Positions 30,657 through 45,600 of a stretch of 64,000 bases of DNA are shown one piece after another. Position 1 is the first letter of the stretch. Every line of letters begins with the position of its first letter. The DNA is taken from the NCBI RefSeq assembly GCF_036711975.1, contig NC_091971.1, positions 21,335,501 to 21,399,500 on the forward strand. Reading direction: 5' to 3'. The position numbers and the translations under genes are program-made. Origin of the DNA: Onthophagus taurus. Its lineage: Eukaryota; Arthropoda; Insecta; Coleoptera; Scarabaeidae. Under the pieces are notes generated by a model that saw only the letters and a list, made by a program, of their open reading frames with translations, had not been told where the DNA came from and did no database searches.

Positions 30657-33600
30657 CTAATAAAATAACGAAAAAATTAATCTAAAGTGCTTAATTGTCA
30701 TTTAGAGAATTCAAAATGTTGATTACTTGTTTTGGAGGTGGTGGTAAACTAATTATTCTAAAACAGTTAAAAATTAACGCTGGTTTATTACTATCGAGGT
30801 TCATAAATTCGAATCCACCTCCAACATCGTCAGTTGCTTTATCTGTTTCTAAAATTTCTGTATTATCCAAAAATAACAATGACTGTAATTTTTTTAAAAT
30901 CAATTGTTTGTAATTGGGAAGCGCCTAAAAATTATTCGTTAAAAAAAATTACTCTAAGCTATTAATAAGCAGATATCTTTCTTTAAAAAGCTGTAACTGT
31001 AAACTCACCCAACATGGATTGCCCTCTAATGACAAACCTTTTAAGTTATTGAGGTCGATTAAACTTCTCACCACACCTCTTAAATCATAGATGTCGTTGT
31101 TCGAGAAATCTATACATCTTAAATTATTAAAGTTTTTGCTTCGAAATACGTGATGGAAACCAGAATCTAAAATAAAGATTTGTTTTATTTAATTCATAAA
31201 GCAGAAAATGTAGAAGTAATAAAAAGACAAAGAAATGTTGAGGGTGATCTTGCAATTATTACTCGTGGTATAACAACTGTCTTCGGGACAGATATGATAA
31301 ATGGCACACTACGGACGGTGTCATTTCGCGCGGTTTTCTCCCGCCGGGTCCGTGATGTATATAATTGGCTTGTCATCTAATGATTCCTGATTTATGGTCG
31401 GCGTTAATCAAGAGTTGCGACGGCCGCCGGCCACACCAACGACACCTGCACGGCCATCGCCCATGTTACGCTCTATGGAGATGGAGAGAAAAGACTACCA
31501 AAGAGTTCAACTCTCCTCATCAGACTACATTTTTTTTATGTTTTGCTTTGCGTTCCTATTTCTACACTTCGACTACTTCGACACGGCCTAACGGTCAAAT
31601 GGGCATTTCACAATTTCCGGAAGAGAGAGAGTGAGAGATCGCGCTGACAAAGCAATATGATCATCATCTATCTGATTCGAATACTAGATAGATAATTAAA
31701 TTGGAACCAATTCAATTCACTTGGACGAAATCGAATTTGTAATTGGATGGTTACTATTAAATAAATTTATGATAAAAAAAAGGAAAATAGTTTTCAAAAA
31801 AATGAATTGAAATTTACTTATTCTTTTTTATTAAATCAAAACCAATTCTAAAAAAACTATTTAAAAATAAATATTTATTCCCATAACTGCAAATATATAC
31901 AGAAAGGAATCGAACCAAAACTTCTAGAAATAAATAAATACACACAAATTATCACAATAAAGTACCAAGTTAAATATTCCATACGAAATACTAATACAAA
32001 AAAACACTGATTGAAAACATACAGATTTGAGGAAACAAATTAAAATAAGACATAAATCTTGATGAAGGAATTTGAAGATACCGGAGTAGGCTTTAGAGGA
32101 GACCAAAATGTAGAGCAAGACTGGTAAATATGGGAAAAAAACCATATTTTAATATTTAGCAGAGTAAAACAAGAATAGAGGGCATCCACTATGTGATATA
32201 AATATGAATACAACATAAATGACTGGAGGGTATGTCCAGAAAGAATATTAATAGTAGTAATGAGACAAGGAAAGGATGAGAAAACTACAATAACGGTATA
32301 TGGACCAAATGCTGGATGATAAGGCAGAAAACAAAAATGAGTTTTAGTAAGATTTGATGGAAGCTGTGGAGAAAGTGAAATATACATTTTGAAAGATTTT
32401 AACAGTAGGGTAGAGAAGAGATATAAAGGGGTGGTGGGAATTCATGAAGTGGATGTGAGAAACAATTAATACATATTTAGAAAGTAAAAATATACACAGA
32501 CACAGTTGAGATATGGTACGGAGAGGGAAAAATCCATTAATCATATTAGATATATGAGCTCCGCCGCTGACTGCGTGGATTAAGTAGGTCAGAAACCATC
32601 GTTGCCGGTCCCAAGCCTGGACAAAGCAGGAGCGTTAGACAATGGGTTAACTACCCATTTCCGTAAAAAAGGACCCAGTTCCGACCTTAACATTGATAAA
32701 CGTACACTTCCTCACAAAAGAACAGGAGGAAGAGACGCAGGAACCATTGTATCAGTTATTAGACGAAATATATGATAAATCACCAAAAAATGATATCGAA
32801 ATTATCATGGATTGTATGAACGTCAAAATAGGCGAAAACGAACAGTTCAGAGAAACAATAGGAGGGTACTTGTTGCATGCTAAAACTATTGGGAACGGAA
32901 AATGCCTAATTAACTTTGTCACTAGTAAAAACATAGGAGTAAACTCTACGTGTTTCCCACACCAGAGTATCTATAAAGCCATATTGACATCACTACCTAG
33001 TTCGAAGAAGGTATAAATAGTATAAGAACTACATGGCAAGAAAAATAAGAGAAAGAAAATGTAAATTCGAGACAGTCAAAAAAAGCAGATAAAATGTGCA
33101 GAAAGAAGAAAAAGAAATATGGGAACGACCTCATTGCAAAAAATGGAAGAGGAGTTCAAAAATATTGACTCAAAAGGTGCATACACAGGAAAAAATATAG
33201 AGTAAAAATCAACTCTAAAACATGGTTCAGATCGGTCCAATTTATTTAGAGTTATTTTTTTGCACTATATAGTGTAGGTGAATAGATTAAAAATTTACAC
33301 TAAATAGTGAGAAGATGGTGTTTACTAAATAGTGTAAAATCGTTACTCTATAACAGTGTATTATATGTAATCTAACTAGATGTTGTCGTGACTCTAATTA
33401 GATACATTTCTAATCTAATCAGTGTAAATTATTAAAAATTCGCTCTAATTTTACTCTATTAATTGACAAAATATCACTAAATAGTGTGTATCTTCCACTT
33501 ATTAGTGTTAATTTTTAATAGGAAGTGGAGTATTTTTAGGGAAGTTTTACGGTTCTAATAAAAATCAAAATTATAAAATATTTGTTTTTATTTTTACTTT

Positions 33601-36600
33601 TAATATATTGTATATACTTAAATTTAAAAAAATTAAATTCTGTTTATATACATATATAACATATATAATACTTAATTCATTTTAAAGTTTCCACCGAGTC
33701 ACCATCAAAACTCCATCTAATGAGTCTTCTATAAGTTTCCTATATGTATAGTTGCACCAAGTTGCACATACTTACCAATCTTCACAAGGAACTTGTATGT
33801 AAAATCTTCCGGAAGTTCCACTAATTTCACATCATGAATGTTTTATTTTGGCAAACATATTTAAAATAAAAATAATCGTTCCTTCTTTCTATATCGCGTA
33901 AATCAGGTCTCGAGACGCTATCGAGTTCCGACTCGTTTAGTAGATGACCGTTAAATTTTAGCTGTATCACACCACATGTTGATCACGTGGTACCGACGAG
34001 TAATCCCGCGCAAAATAGTGCGGAGCCTACGAAGTACCCGAAGGAAAAGTACACGTTTAGTGTAAAATTTAATGTTTTATATATTACATAACTTCACTAA
34101 CATAAGTAAAAAAGAACTCTCCTTTAGAGAACTGTAAAAACTACTCTATTAAGTGAATAATATATGAACTCTATATTAATATTAAATATAGTGTACATTA
34201 GAGTTATTTTTACCATGTGATATTACAATTTTTACTCTAATTCTTTTTACCAACTACTCTAAAATTTTTACACGACACGATTTTTTCCTGTGTACAGATT
34301 CTTGAAATACAGCAAAGAGGGATGCAAATCCAGAGCTAATATCTATAGAGGCGAAAGGGGACAAATTGAAAGTAAAATTCAAAAGATAAAAGACATCTGA
34401 AAACTATTTTTCCAAACATTACTTGTAACATAAGCTGAAATCAGACAAGATATAAATCAGAGTTGTGAGGAGAAAGAAGGGATAGACCCTTCTAACACTA
34501 GAAGAAGTCGAACAAATCAAGGCTCTAAAGAATTAAAAAATGTCAACACCTAACAAAATCTATCCTTGCACTGATAAGGAAAGTATAGGAATAATCCACA
34601 AGTATTGAAAAAAAAGCGTTACATCTCTTCTGTGCACAAGGTACAAAAGATCATAGTAAGGCATGTAGACATCGGAAAGGAAAGCCTGTTAACAACAAGA
34701 TCCAACAACTGGTTGTCTCTGTGATGACATTTATATCACGAGCCGTAGGAGGGATATGGCAAAACAAGCAAACTCATAATTAAAACTACATGGCAAACTT
34801 GTGTTTTGTTTGTAGCGGACTGTAGATTTATAGGAGTAAAACAAAAATACCAACACAAAATTCATCACATTAGAAGACAATCTGGAGACAGTGGATTCCC
34901 TTCATATACGTAGGAGTGGAACTGAATTCAGCTGGCACCGAAGAAGGAGAAATCCGCAGAAGAATAATCACAGCAAACAAAGCCTATTTTTCCTTATGTT
35001 TCACGTGTAAAATGCAAAAACGTATACCGCAATAACACGTCGTGAGGGTACAAAATAGTAATAAGATCTATTGCAAGATACTCAAAATTTTTCAGACAGC
35101 GACGGTTATAAGAGCGGAACTTGTGCTGAGAATGGAGGGAAAAAGTTTATCAAAGAATATCTTGGATATATCCAAGAAGTTAGGGAATCCTGAGTTTGCC
35201 ATAAAGTACCAAACAGGATTAACAGAAAAATTCGAAAGGATGAAAGCTATATAAGTTGATGAAACTGTGGCTGGTATGGGGAAGAGATTTTAAAACATTG
35301 TAATCGAGACAGATAAAGTAGAATGTGGTATCAATAAGATAAAAGGTGAAAAACAAACATCATGGTGATCAAAAAAAAAAAATTAAAAGTTGTGCCAAAA
35401 TAAAGAAAGCGGAATGAAAAAAATATTTAACGGAAACAACGGCGTACGCATATGAGATTTTATCTGTTAAAAAAATGAAGAAATCTAAAACTACTGGTGA
35501 TGGAACGAGAAAGGAAGGTATGGAAAAATTTCGGCTGTAGGATGGAAAGTGGAATTGAGGAAAACCAAATATGTACTATCCTACAGACTCTATAGTATAG
35601 AATAGAGCATTAAAGCAAATAGGAACTGAAAACACCGGAGATCTAATACCATACATCAAAAAAAAAAAAAAAAAAAGGAGAAATATTGGTGAATACGAAA
35701 TATTGGAAACAAAAATAACAGAAATCAAGAAGAAGGGTATGAATATGAAAAATGTAAGATATATACAATGAATTTGAGAAAGAAATACATACGCTGAAGA
35801 TATCTACATAAAAAACAAAATGATTACTGAGATTAAATATATGGGTTAAAGAGGAAGAAAAGTAATATTAGAGATCTATAAAAAGTTATGGAATATTATG
35901 GTAAAGAAACCTTAGTCATATCTTTAAGGAAGTAGTTTGACTTACGAGGTTTCAAAGATTTGATCAAATCTATAACAAGAGTGATAGTATCATAATGGTG
36001 TTTATATGGTCTGTTCAAACGTTTAACTCGTTTGTGTGTTGGTGACACCCATCTTCCTTTGGGTTGTGAATTTCATCCTCTTAGAGAGCGCTAAAGCAGT
36101 TTACGGTATGCTTGAAAGTAAGATGTTAACCAATAGTAAATATATACGAAATTTCAAATTATTCGGTTTACTTATAGCCGACATACAAAATAAAAGGTAA
36201 ATATTGATTGCTCATAGCTCGAGAACAAAAGAGTTGCAACCGTATGTTTATGTAAACAACTTGTGTTATTTTGGCAGTGCTACGTTCTAGTAAAGTTTCT
36301 AGATTAAAATCTGAATCACCCTGTACAGACAAAAATGTTTCATAACATACTTGTACTTTTCGTAATTTTTTTTTTTCACCTTCAACCGATACAAGAAAGA
36401 TCGCATATTAAGTGTGCTACTCTATGCTGATGAATCCAACCAGAGAAATGTGCCCAAGTTCTAGAACTACTTCCTTTCACAAATTTAGTTTCTTTTAAAT
36501 AAACCTTTTTAGCTTATTGCTGTTTCTTTTCTTCTGGCTCCGTTTGGGCTTCATCTTTCTCCCTATCTGAGATTTTCATAATAACGTAGTAAAAACATTT

Positions 36601-39600
36601 CAATCGCCAACAGTTATAAAGTTATAACTGTTAACTTTCTCATATGACACATGCTTGAATTTCTTCATAATGTGTTTCATTTAGCCACGTATTTTCCGTT
36701 TTTTTATAGACTGACGATAAGCATTGTTATCGTTGTTTTCGTCACTTTCACTGAAGTAGCCGTCTATTGTTACCAGTCCTTTTACCAACTTTGGGTTATT
36801 TAAGATTAAGTTAAGAACACCCTAATACGTATACGGACTAAACTTTGCGCTACGGACATTCATCGTTTTCCCCCCTAAAACATAGGACTACTATCAAGGA
36901 TGAATCCTCTTGATTCTTACTTTACAGTGCGTTTTAAGAGGACTGTGATTGTTATTCCCCCTTACTCTATCTAGACATCGGTAGTATAGCTTACAAATCG
37001 AGAAATGACACATTTTTATCGTCAATCACAAAATCAGTCGAGTCAGTAAGAGATCTCTTGTTTTCGTAACAATTGCAATGCATTCGTGCATAATTTCGAA
37101 CGTGTGTATATTATCATCCGCATTTGGTTATGCAATTCTTATGAAATGTGAACATCATCACTTTTTGCTGAATCATCCAGACCTTGGCTATGTTTTGCAT
37201 TTTCAATGATTACTAGTACACACTTTTCAATTCATTTAAATCTTTCAACATTGAGTACTTTATTATTTACCTCACTAACAAAAATACTTGACTTCATACA
37301 ACCGCTATGAGATTTATCAATGAATAGTACACCTGACGGTTGATCAGGTATACTGTTTACATGTTTGGTTGACCTAATGTATGGGAATATTATAATATTG
37401 CTAAAATAGTGACAAGTGTATACATTTTTATAACAATTATACCAAAGCTATTTTCAGCAGCAAAGGATATCATAAATAAACACTGGCTTGAAGAAATAGC
37501 ATCTCCCGTTTTTACCTCAATTCATTTTTTATACAAACAGCTAGTGCAATGGCCACACAAATAGCTTCATCCTTTAACATGTTAACTATAGAACTACTAA
37601 ACGTCAACTAAATATTGAATTACTGTATTGAACAATAATATTATTCCATTTAGGATAACCATCTAGGAATTACTTGAGAGGTAGAGAGCATAAAATTACC
37701 TCAGAAAACTGCGGCAACTTTAGACAAACACTTTAAAGTGTGATAGTAATTTAACGAAAAATATAAAGTAAAATAGTAAATCATTTTATGACTAACACAT
37801 TTGTTGACCCTATCTTTACATGTTTTGTTAAAACTTGTATTCATTCTAATGTATGATTATTTAATATTTCTGTGTATTTATCATTTATTAATGTCTCTGA
37901 TTTGTCACAACATTAATACTTATACCGGTGTATATCCTGTGTTATTTATTAGTGTAATTCCATATGCTAACAAGCATAAATAAATATCCTCTTTGCCTTC
38001 TTCCGATAATAATTTGTTTTAATTCTGTTTTAATTTGTTCACAAATTAAAGTTAATTGTTCAAACAATTTTGCAGTATCTAGTTGGAATTTTAATTAATA
38101 AAATATTAATTATGTTTAAACCAGTAATAAAATTATTTATTCTTATTATTTATACTAATCAATACTTTGTCATTATCGATGTTATTTATTTCGTAAATAT
38201 GGCTCCATAAATTTGAATCCTCTTCCTGTCACGATTTTTTTTTTATTTTTTTCAATGTATCCTTACAGCATCAATCGTTGATATTTTCTTATTTGGCTCC
38301 ATAGGATGTTTTTCAATGTCTTTAAGCTGCTTTCTGGATGCCTCCGTTATTACACAACAATCAATCGCTTTTTCCAATGTTTTTCTTTTATAGATTTATC
38401 GTTGCTTCCAATTATCAACATTGTTAACTTTAATTTCGTTGTTAGTTTATCAGATCCCAACTCACATTGTCGTCTTTGTCCTTTAATTTACCTGACAAAT
38501 TGTTCCATGGATAAATTTCCTTGTGGCGTCGTCAAAAATTTATATCCACCGTAGGTAACGTTTCTATTTTGGATACGAAATATTCTTACAATTTTATTTT
38601 GAATACCATAATTTTGTTGTTTTCTTCAATTTTAAAAGTAAATGTATTATAGATTTTTATAATATAGTCTCCAATTGTCGATATTTTATGTACTCTCACA
38701 TATTTGCTTCAAAAATCGCAGACCTATATACATCCGTCATAATTTTTCTTCTTAATAAGGGTTTCAACCTATTATCTTTTGCTTACATTATTTTATATTA
38801 TTATCTTTTGTTGTTTGGCTGTTCCCAAGGCGTGATTTCGCGCTCACGTCCTTCTTATTTTCCGCATATGTATTTTGTTTCGTGATGCAGTATCGATTGA
38901 CAATAACCAACTTTGCGACCTTTGGTAATAGTAATACAAATAAACTACCTCATCATTACATTTAGGGAAACTCTCGAAAAAAAACTTAGTTATTGCTCAG
39001 TTTTCTTTAAAGGAGATTATTCTATCTGCCTTCGGATTCTTGTATATCTAATATGTTAAAATCCTGTTTTTATGCATCCTCACTAAACTGTATCATGTCT
39101 TTAGGTTTTGCATCAAATCTCCATCATGACTTCTAACTTAATAAATGTATTAAGCCTCTATCAAATCCGCTTCATACCTTATAAGGCCTGTATAGAACTC
39201 CGTATAGAGCTCAGCTTGGTATCAAGTCTACAATATATTTCTGTTAAGTCGAATCTGTACACAGTCAAGATTGCATGAAATCTGCATCAACACTGTATAG
39301 AGGAGACTTTTAAAACTTCTCTAAAATTGAAAAAAATCTTCACACAATTCTTATTTAACTGATTAAAGGTTTTGCAGTCTGTGTCAAATCAACGTCATAC
39401 CTCTAACTTGATAGATACAATACACCTCGATGCTTTAACTGTCCACCAGGTCTCCATCAAATTTTCATTGACACAATTCCGTAGAATGTTTACATTGTCT
39501 CTACATAAAGTCATCAAAACTATATCCAGGATTGGAGATTAATTACAGCTTCAGTAAGACTATTTTGCATCGTTATGATACTTGCTTATTGATGACTTAT

Positions 39601-42600
39601 TATGATTGGAGACTTAATCTCCATTAAACTTGCATCGAGACAATTCTGCACAAAGTTTACATTATCACTACATAAAGATTATTTTCATATTCCTAAACAA
39701 ATCCTCGCATATGTGACATTCATTTCTTATGACTTATGAATTCGTATCACAGACGTCTTGGACGTATATGACGCTAAATCCGTCCTCCTGAAACCATGTT
39801 CTTCGATTATAGCCAAGTTATGCAGTTTATTTACATCTCCACATAATCTTTTGAATTCACATAAGTCCTCGCGCTGGCATCGAATTTCTGATACTTGATA
39901 AATGATTAGCTTCATCCGAAAACAAGATGTTGGTATACGTTGAATTGACTGGTTAACGAAGTCAGACAGTAACAGGTATCTTGAAGCTATAATTTTTGCA
40001 CCAACTGGATTTTGTAGGCGTGGAGTTTTAGATTTCGACCGTTGTGTAAAATACGAAGTAATCATCTACGCACGTTTCAAGCACTTGCACGTTTTTGAAT
40101 TGAAAGGTTTGGATCATCACAAATACACCGACTTACATTCTTAACATTTTCATCCATTCTTGATTATTTTGATCGTCCAGATTGGTTTTTGCAGTGTTGT
40201 ACCGATTTTTTAAATCTTTTTGGTCCACTTCCGAATTAGAGGAATGCTTGGTATATTATTTAAGTGACGAAAGACGAATTTTGCTGAATTTTCTCCATAC
40301 TACAGTCTTTTGTAAAACGTTACTCGCTACACCCCGTTGTGTTAATTTACTTTTATCACAAAATCTGATGACCCTTTATTTCCTAAAAGATATGGGGACT
40401 CAAAATGTCGTCAATCCTTTGTTTGCTACGAATAACCATCAAGAATTGGTCGACAACACGCACAATTAAAAACCTCCCGAGTTCAATTAGCAAGTTACCG
40501 CTATGAACACGGTAATAAAAATTACTGTTTTTGTAGTTTTTTCATTGTGATTCACAGTAATTACAAGCCGAGCAAGTTTCTAGTGCTGTTGGTCGTGTAT
40601 TCTGTCTGGGATAAGATTTACATTGTTTTAGGAGTCGGAACATCCTTCTAACAACCAAAGGAAAGCACTCGAGAATCGTTTGGGATTTTTTGTGGCTCCA
40701 CCGATAATTCGTCCATCCATGGTGCTCACGATACTCAATCTAATTAGGCCGTTTCACATTTATAACCATCATTTCCTTTTCCACCTTTGACAGTAAGTGT
40801 ATTTATAACAATAATTTGCATAATTTAACGGTTAACAATGATGAACGGGGTCGGCTGACGATCTAAATTTAAATTATCCGAAACTAGTCCCGATGAATAA
40901 ATTAACAAAGCAAGAAGTTTGTTGTTTTATTACCGATTATATTTATCTTGAAAATAGTTGGAAAAATATTCGTAAAGAAAATGATTATTATATGACCCAA
41001 GGAAACAACTTTTAGGATTATAAATATAAATTTGCTTAAATCCAACTATTCCTGATATTTTATTTAATAGTCTTTTTGCATTTTATTAAACATAATTTGT
41101 TATAACAAGTTACCACATTACATGAAATTATCTTTATTAGCATAAAAAAATAAGACCAAACAACTAGTTTTAACGTTAGAGCTAAAACACAGCTTTTTAT
41201 CCACTTTATCCTTCGGAGTGCATACATGGGGCCAATATGACCCCACCGTTCTAAATTTGGCTAACAAATTAACATTTTTTTCTTTATCTTCTTTTCCTTC
41301 CATGTATTCTTACGTTACTATAAGTGATAGGCTTTGGCGTATTTAGTTACTATCAGTTATATATAATGTAAAACTAACCTCAGTATACATAGTATGTATT
41401 AAAAAGACCAGTTAGTGTCATCTTCCAGTCGTTTACAAAACTAAAAAGAATTACTCTGTAGTTGCAGTTTCGTGTACTGGAGAGATTTATTAGTTGGGGA
41501 ATCACCGAATTACGATTTCTGTTGTAAACAAACGAGTTTTTCACATATTTCAAAGATAAATGTTAGTGCAGTAGTGTAGTTCCGTAATATATTACTGACT
41601 TTTACAATAAAAAAATTATTTTACGTTTTAGAATTACTGGAGGTAAATTATTAGGTGCTTTTTTCTTTGGATAGTTAGTAAAATGTATGTCATTTTTAGT
41701 GCCAGTAAAATATGACGAGAAAAAGTATAAATGAAGCGGAACTGTTGGCTCTTTTGGAAGATAATAATTTTCTCGAAGAACCTACACATATTTTATCGAG
41801 CGATGATGAATTTGAGCCAGAAGTGATCGAGGCACAAAGTAGTGGTAGTGAAGAATCGGAAATTGAAGTGAGTAGCGATGAAAACAATACAGAAAGTGGT
41901 AATGCGACAGAAAGTGATGAGAGTGATAGTTATTTCTTAGGAAAAGATAATGTAACCAAGTGGTATGATATAAGAAGGCTCCAGCAACCGCATGTACTCG
42001 TGTGTTGGAAGAACTTGGTGACTAATTTACCTGGTGCAAAACAAGCTGGAAAAGAGGTAAAAACTCCCATTGACGCACTGAGATGTTTTATCAGTGATGA
42101 TATTATAGATTTCATAGTAGTCTTTACCAACCTGAAAATACAGAGAAACTGCAAATAACAAAAAATTGCAAACTTATGAAAAACAAACAGACAAAGGAGA
42201 AATCTTAGCTATAATTGGTCTTCTTTATGTATGTGGTGTGTTCAGATCCGCTCATTTATCACTGGATGACTTATGGAGTACTAAGTATGGACCTCCTATG
42301 TTCCATGCAACGATGTCTAAAAGACGTTGCGTATACCTTTTGGCCAATTTAAGATTTGACAATAAAATTGGAAGGTATCCTACCAATAAATTAGCAGCGA
42401 TTTCAAATTTTTGAACTCCTTTCGTCGAAAATTGTAAGAAATACTACACGATAAGTGAGTATGCACTTTTCTATGAAATGTTGATACCATTTAGAGGTAG
42501 GTGTAGTTTTATACAATACCTCCCAAAGAAACCAGCAAAATGCGGTATAAAAGTTTTCGGTATCTTTTTCTTAGGTTTCCTTTCTTTTCTTAGGAGGAAA

Positions 42601-45600
42601 AGTATATGCCGGTAAGGAAGGCAATGGAGTGGCAAAGGATCTGACCCATAAAGTTGTTATGGAAATCACGCAACCAAATACATATTACAGGTCGAAATTT
42701 AACCACTGATAACTGGTACACTTCTATTCCTCCAGGACAAAGTCTTCTTGAAAAAAAATTACCCTTGCGGGAACACTAAAAAAGAATAGAAGAGAAATAC
42801 CTATTGATTTTTTACCGAGCAAACGTCGTTCTGTGCACTCAACTATAGAGGGATTTAGTCCACAATCAAAAATGCTTTCTTACATCCCCAAAATAAATAA
42901 AAGCGTGGTCCTTTTCAGTACATTTCATGACCGAGCAACCACTATACATCCAGAAACAAAAAAAAACCAGAACAAATATTATTCTATAATAGTACCAAAA
43001 GAGGAATTGATAGACTGTATAAGTTATGCAGTGCATATTCAGTGCAAACACCTCCTCGTTGCTCCATATACTATCATATGTTAAATACTGGGTATTTTTT
43101 TAAGCCCGATAGAACTTTAAATTGAAAAAAATAACACAAAGAATTAAATTTTAATCCAAAAAATGTTTTTGTTCGAAAGATCAATGACCTTGAAGGCCAA
43201 TTGACAGGACCATTTCTCGAAATAAACCACATCTCGCCCAGATCAATCTCATCCATAGTTTTAAACAAAAAATCATTGATTATGGTGCGGTAAAAATCTC
43301 CATTGACCGTAACGCGAGCTCCGGCTTCATTTTTGAAGAAATAGGCCAATGATGCCATCAGCGAGCAAACCACACCACACGGTGCATTTTTGTGGATGTA
43401 ATGGAGTCTGTAAGGCCTGTTGTGGATTGGTTTCACTCCATATGCGGCAATTTTGTTTATTGACAAACCCATTAAGCCAAAAATGAACCTCATCGCATAC
43501 ACAATTTTGCGATAAAACATCGGATCAGTTACCAACTGCTCTAGAGCCCAATCGGCGAAAGAACGACGCATATGATGGTCTCGTGGCTTTAATTCCTGCC
43601 CCACCTGGAACAGGTGTAGTCCAAGATCGTTGCGCAAAATTTTCCACGTAGTGGACGGACAGAGCCCCAATTCCTGCGACTGGCAACGAATCGATAAAGT
43701 TGGATCTTCTTACACACTTTCGGTTACAGATGCGAAATTTTCTTCAGTACGCACGTTCCTTCTACGTGTTGGTGTATGAAATCTATCCACAGTTCGACGG
43801 ATGGCTTGCTCAGATGGACGATTATGTGCGCCATACAAATCACGAAGTCGTCTATAAGTTGTGGGAATTGATTACTGATTTTCAAAGTAAATCTGGATAA
43901 TTTGGTAGCGGTGTTCAAGTGTCAATCTACTCATGATGATTTGCCAGAGTATACTGATAATAAATATCAAAAAGTGAGCGCAGTATGACAGTTCGTTTAA
44001 CAGTTAACCCTTTCGTAAGTTCTATCTGGCTTAAAAAAACACCCCCTATAAGTACGGTAAATGCATTAGTATTGTACAACAGCACAAATCCAGACGCAAT
44101 AAAAGATAAAAAACATTACAGACGACATTTTATAAGAACTGTAGCTTTCATTCTCCTTGAATAACATATGAAAAGAAGAAGTACAATACAAACATTACAG
44201 GAACCAGTGAAACACAATTTTAAACGTTGTGTCATTGAAACACCTAGTACATCAAGGCAGTCCAATACTAGTGCTACTGTTACTCCTAAGAAAAGGTCCC
44301 GTTGTTCATTTTGCCCCAGAACACAAGATAGAAAAACTGCTAACAGATGTGTTCAGAAAAACTGTAAACGATTTATATGTAGAGATCACAGTGTTATAAT
44401 GTGTAATACTTGTTATGAAAACTTCGAATAACAAATAAATGTTTTACCCAGTAATCGACCAGTTATTATTAATTATGAAATAAAAAATGTGTTCTGACGC
44501 TTCTAGCCTATATTTCTTTGTGGGGTCAAATTGACCCCTCAATGCACAGTATCTTCCAACTTATATGTTGGATGACATTACCCGAAATTTTTACCTACAA
44601 CGCGTTGTGGCTAAGCTTAAATGTTTACAACGCGTTCTGAGCAATTTCTTCGGTCATTGAGTAGCGGAAAATACTCATAACGCGTTAAGGGTATTTAGGT
44701 TTACTCAATAGCCGAAATTAACCAGTTTTGCGCATTGTGGTCACCAAAAAGTACCTACAACGCGTTGTGAGTATTTGACGGTTGCTCACAACGTGTTGTG
44801 GCTATTCGATGTTTACCCACAATCGATTGCTTTCATTTTACAGCTAGCAAAATTCTTTCTAAACATTTTTGCAGTCGTTTGCCGTTACAGTACGCGTTTC
44901 TACTGTTTTGTTATTCTCAGCTTAAAATTGGTAAATATAATGGCGATGCAAGCAAAATTTGAAACTGCAATACGCTAAATATGCTAAAGCTGACAGGTCA
45001 TCTTTAATGATCAATGACCGTTATAATACAATATTAAATCAAGTAAAAGAGGCGAAAGGGAAAAGAAAAGACGCAGAATAGCTTTATGTTCTCAAGATTA
45101 TCGCCGCATTAAACGTTTTGATATACTAACAATTGGCGATCATGATAAACTAATTCAGGCAACAGCAAACTCCGAACTAAAATACTTTTGTAGAATCGAG
45201 GAAACATTTGACATTTTAGACTATACACATCAAAAATTAGGTCATAAAAAGGAAAAAGCGATGGGAGAAGAAATAAATCGAAAATATTGTAACACAACAC
45301 GACAGATTATTGATATCTATTTAAACCTCTGTCAATGTTGTGCGCTGAAGAAGAAAGCAAAATGAAAACGAGCTGTCGTGAAACCAATGGTGATATCTGA
45401 AATCAATTCACGATGTCAAGTAAGTAAATAAATTTGTAATTATATTTTGCTTTTTAACTTAATTAATCTAACTACCTATGTCACTTTTAAATTAATTTGT
45501 TAAAAAAATCTAGTAAAATAATTACTATAACGAAAATAGTTTAAATAAAAGGTTGGTATAATTATTCCCAGGTAGATCTCATATTTTGAACTATCAACAC

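Larger units (their letters stand above)
41712..44431 (+). pseudogene. piggyBac transposase pseudogene
   Basis: Starts MTRKSINEAELLALLEDNNF with a long acidic/Ser N-terminus, then WYDIRRLQQPHVLVCWKNL. After a frameshift comes KGEILAIIGLLYVCGVFRSA and WSTKYGPPMFHATMSKRRC. Later frames give GKEGNGVAKDLTHKVVMEI, ITGRNLTTDNWYTSIPPGQS (catalytic Asp in TTDNWYT), KRRSVHSTIEGFSPQSKMLS and KRGIDRLDKLCSAYSVQ (third Asp region). After the nested mariner comes ISTVNALVLYNSTNPDAIKD. The C-terminal Cys-rich domain (RSRCSFCPRTQDRKTANRC, CKRFICRDHSVIMCNTC) ends at 44431. The first catalytic Asp segment is lost to frameshifts. Confidence 0.85.
41209..44556. mobile_element. piggyBac-type transposon with inverted ends
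   Basis: The left end region (41215-41245, GTGCATACATGGGGCCAATA, then TGACCCCAC) is mirrored at 44513-44545 (reverse complement: GTGCATTGAGGGGTCAATTT, then GACCCCAC). The repeat contains an internal GGGGTCAATTTGACCCC palindrome. Between them lies a piggyBac transposase reading left to right. The outer few bases are degraded: TTAT precedes the left CCTTCGG and I could not confirm the TTAA duplication. A mariner element is inserted at 43088-44046. Confidence 0.75.

Noticed and set aside
32693..33016. 107-codon frame as a host craniofacial-development (CFDP2) gene
   Set aside because: The sequence is the endonuclease of a LINE. The CFDP2 name is attached to such elements in automatic annotation, and it continues into RT pieces.
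36428..36452. CTGATGA followed by GAGAAA, possible hammerhead
   Set aside because: The bases between cannot form stem II and there is no stem I or III pairing.
41118..41303. Minus open frame at the piggyBac left end
   Set aside because: It runs through the terminal repeat and has no motif.
43074..43670. Long minus frame read as one intact protein
   Set aside because: The frame passes through a one-base shift (the true sequence near 43490 is in another frame) and lacks the second catalytic segment. It is a mariner pseudogene, not a host gene.
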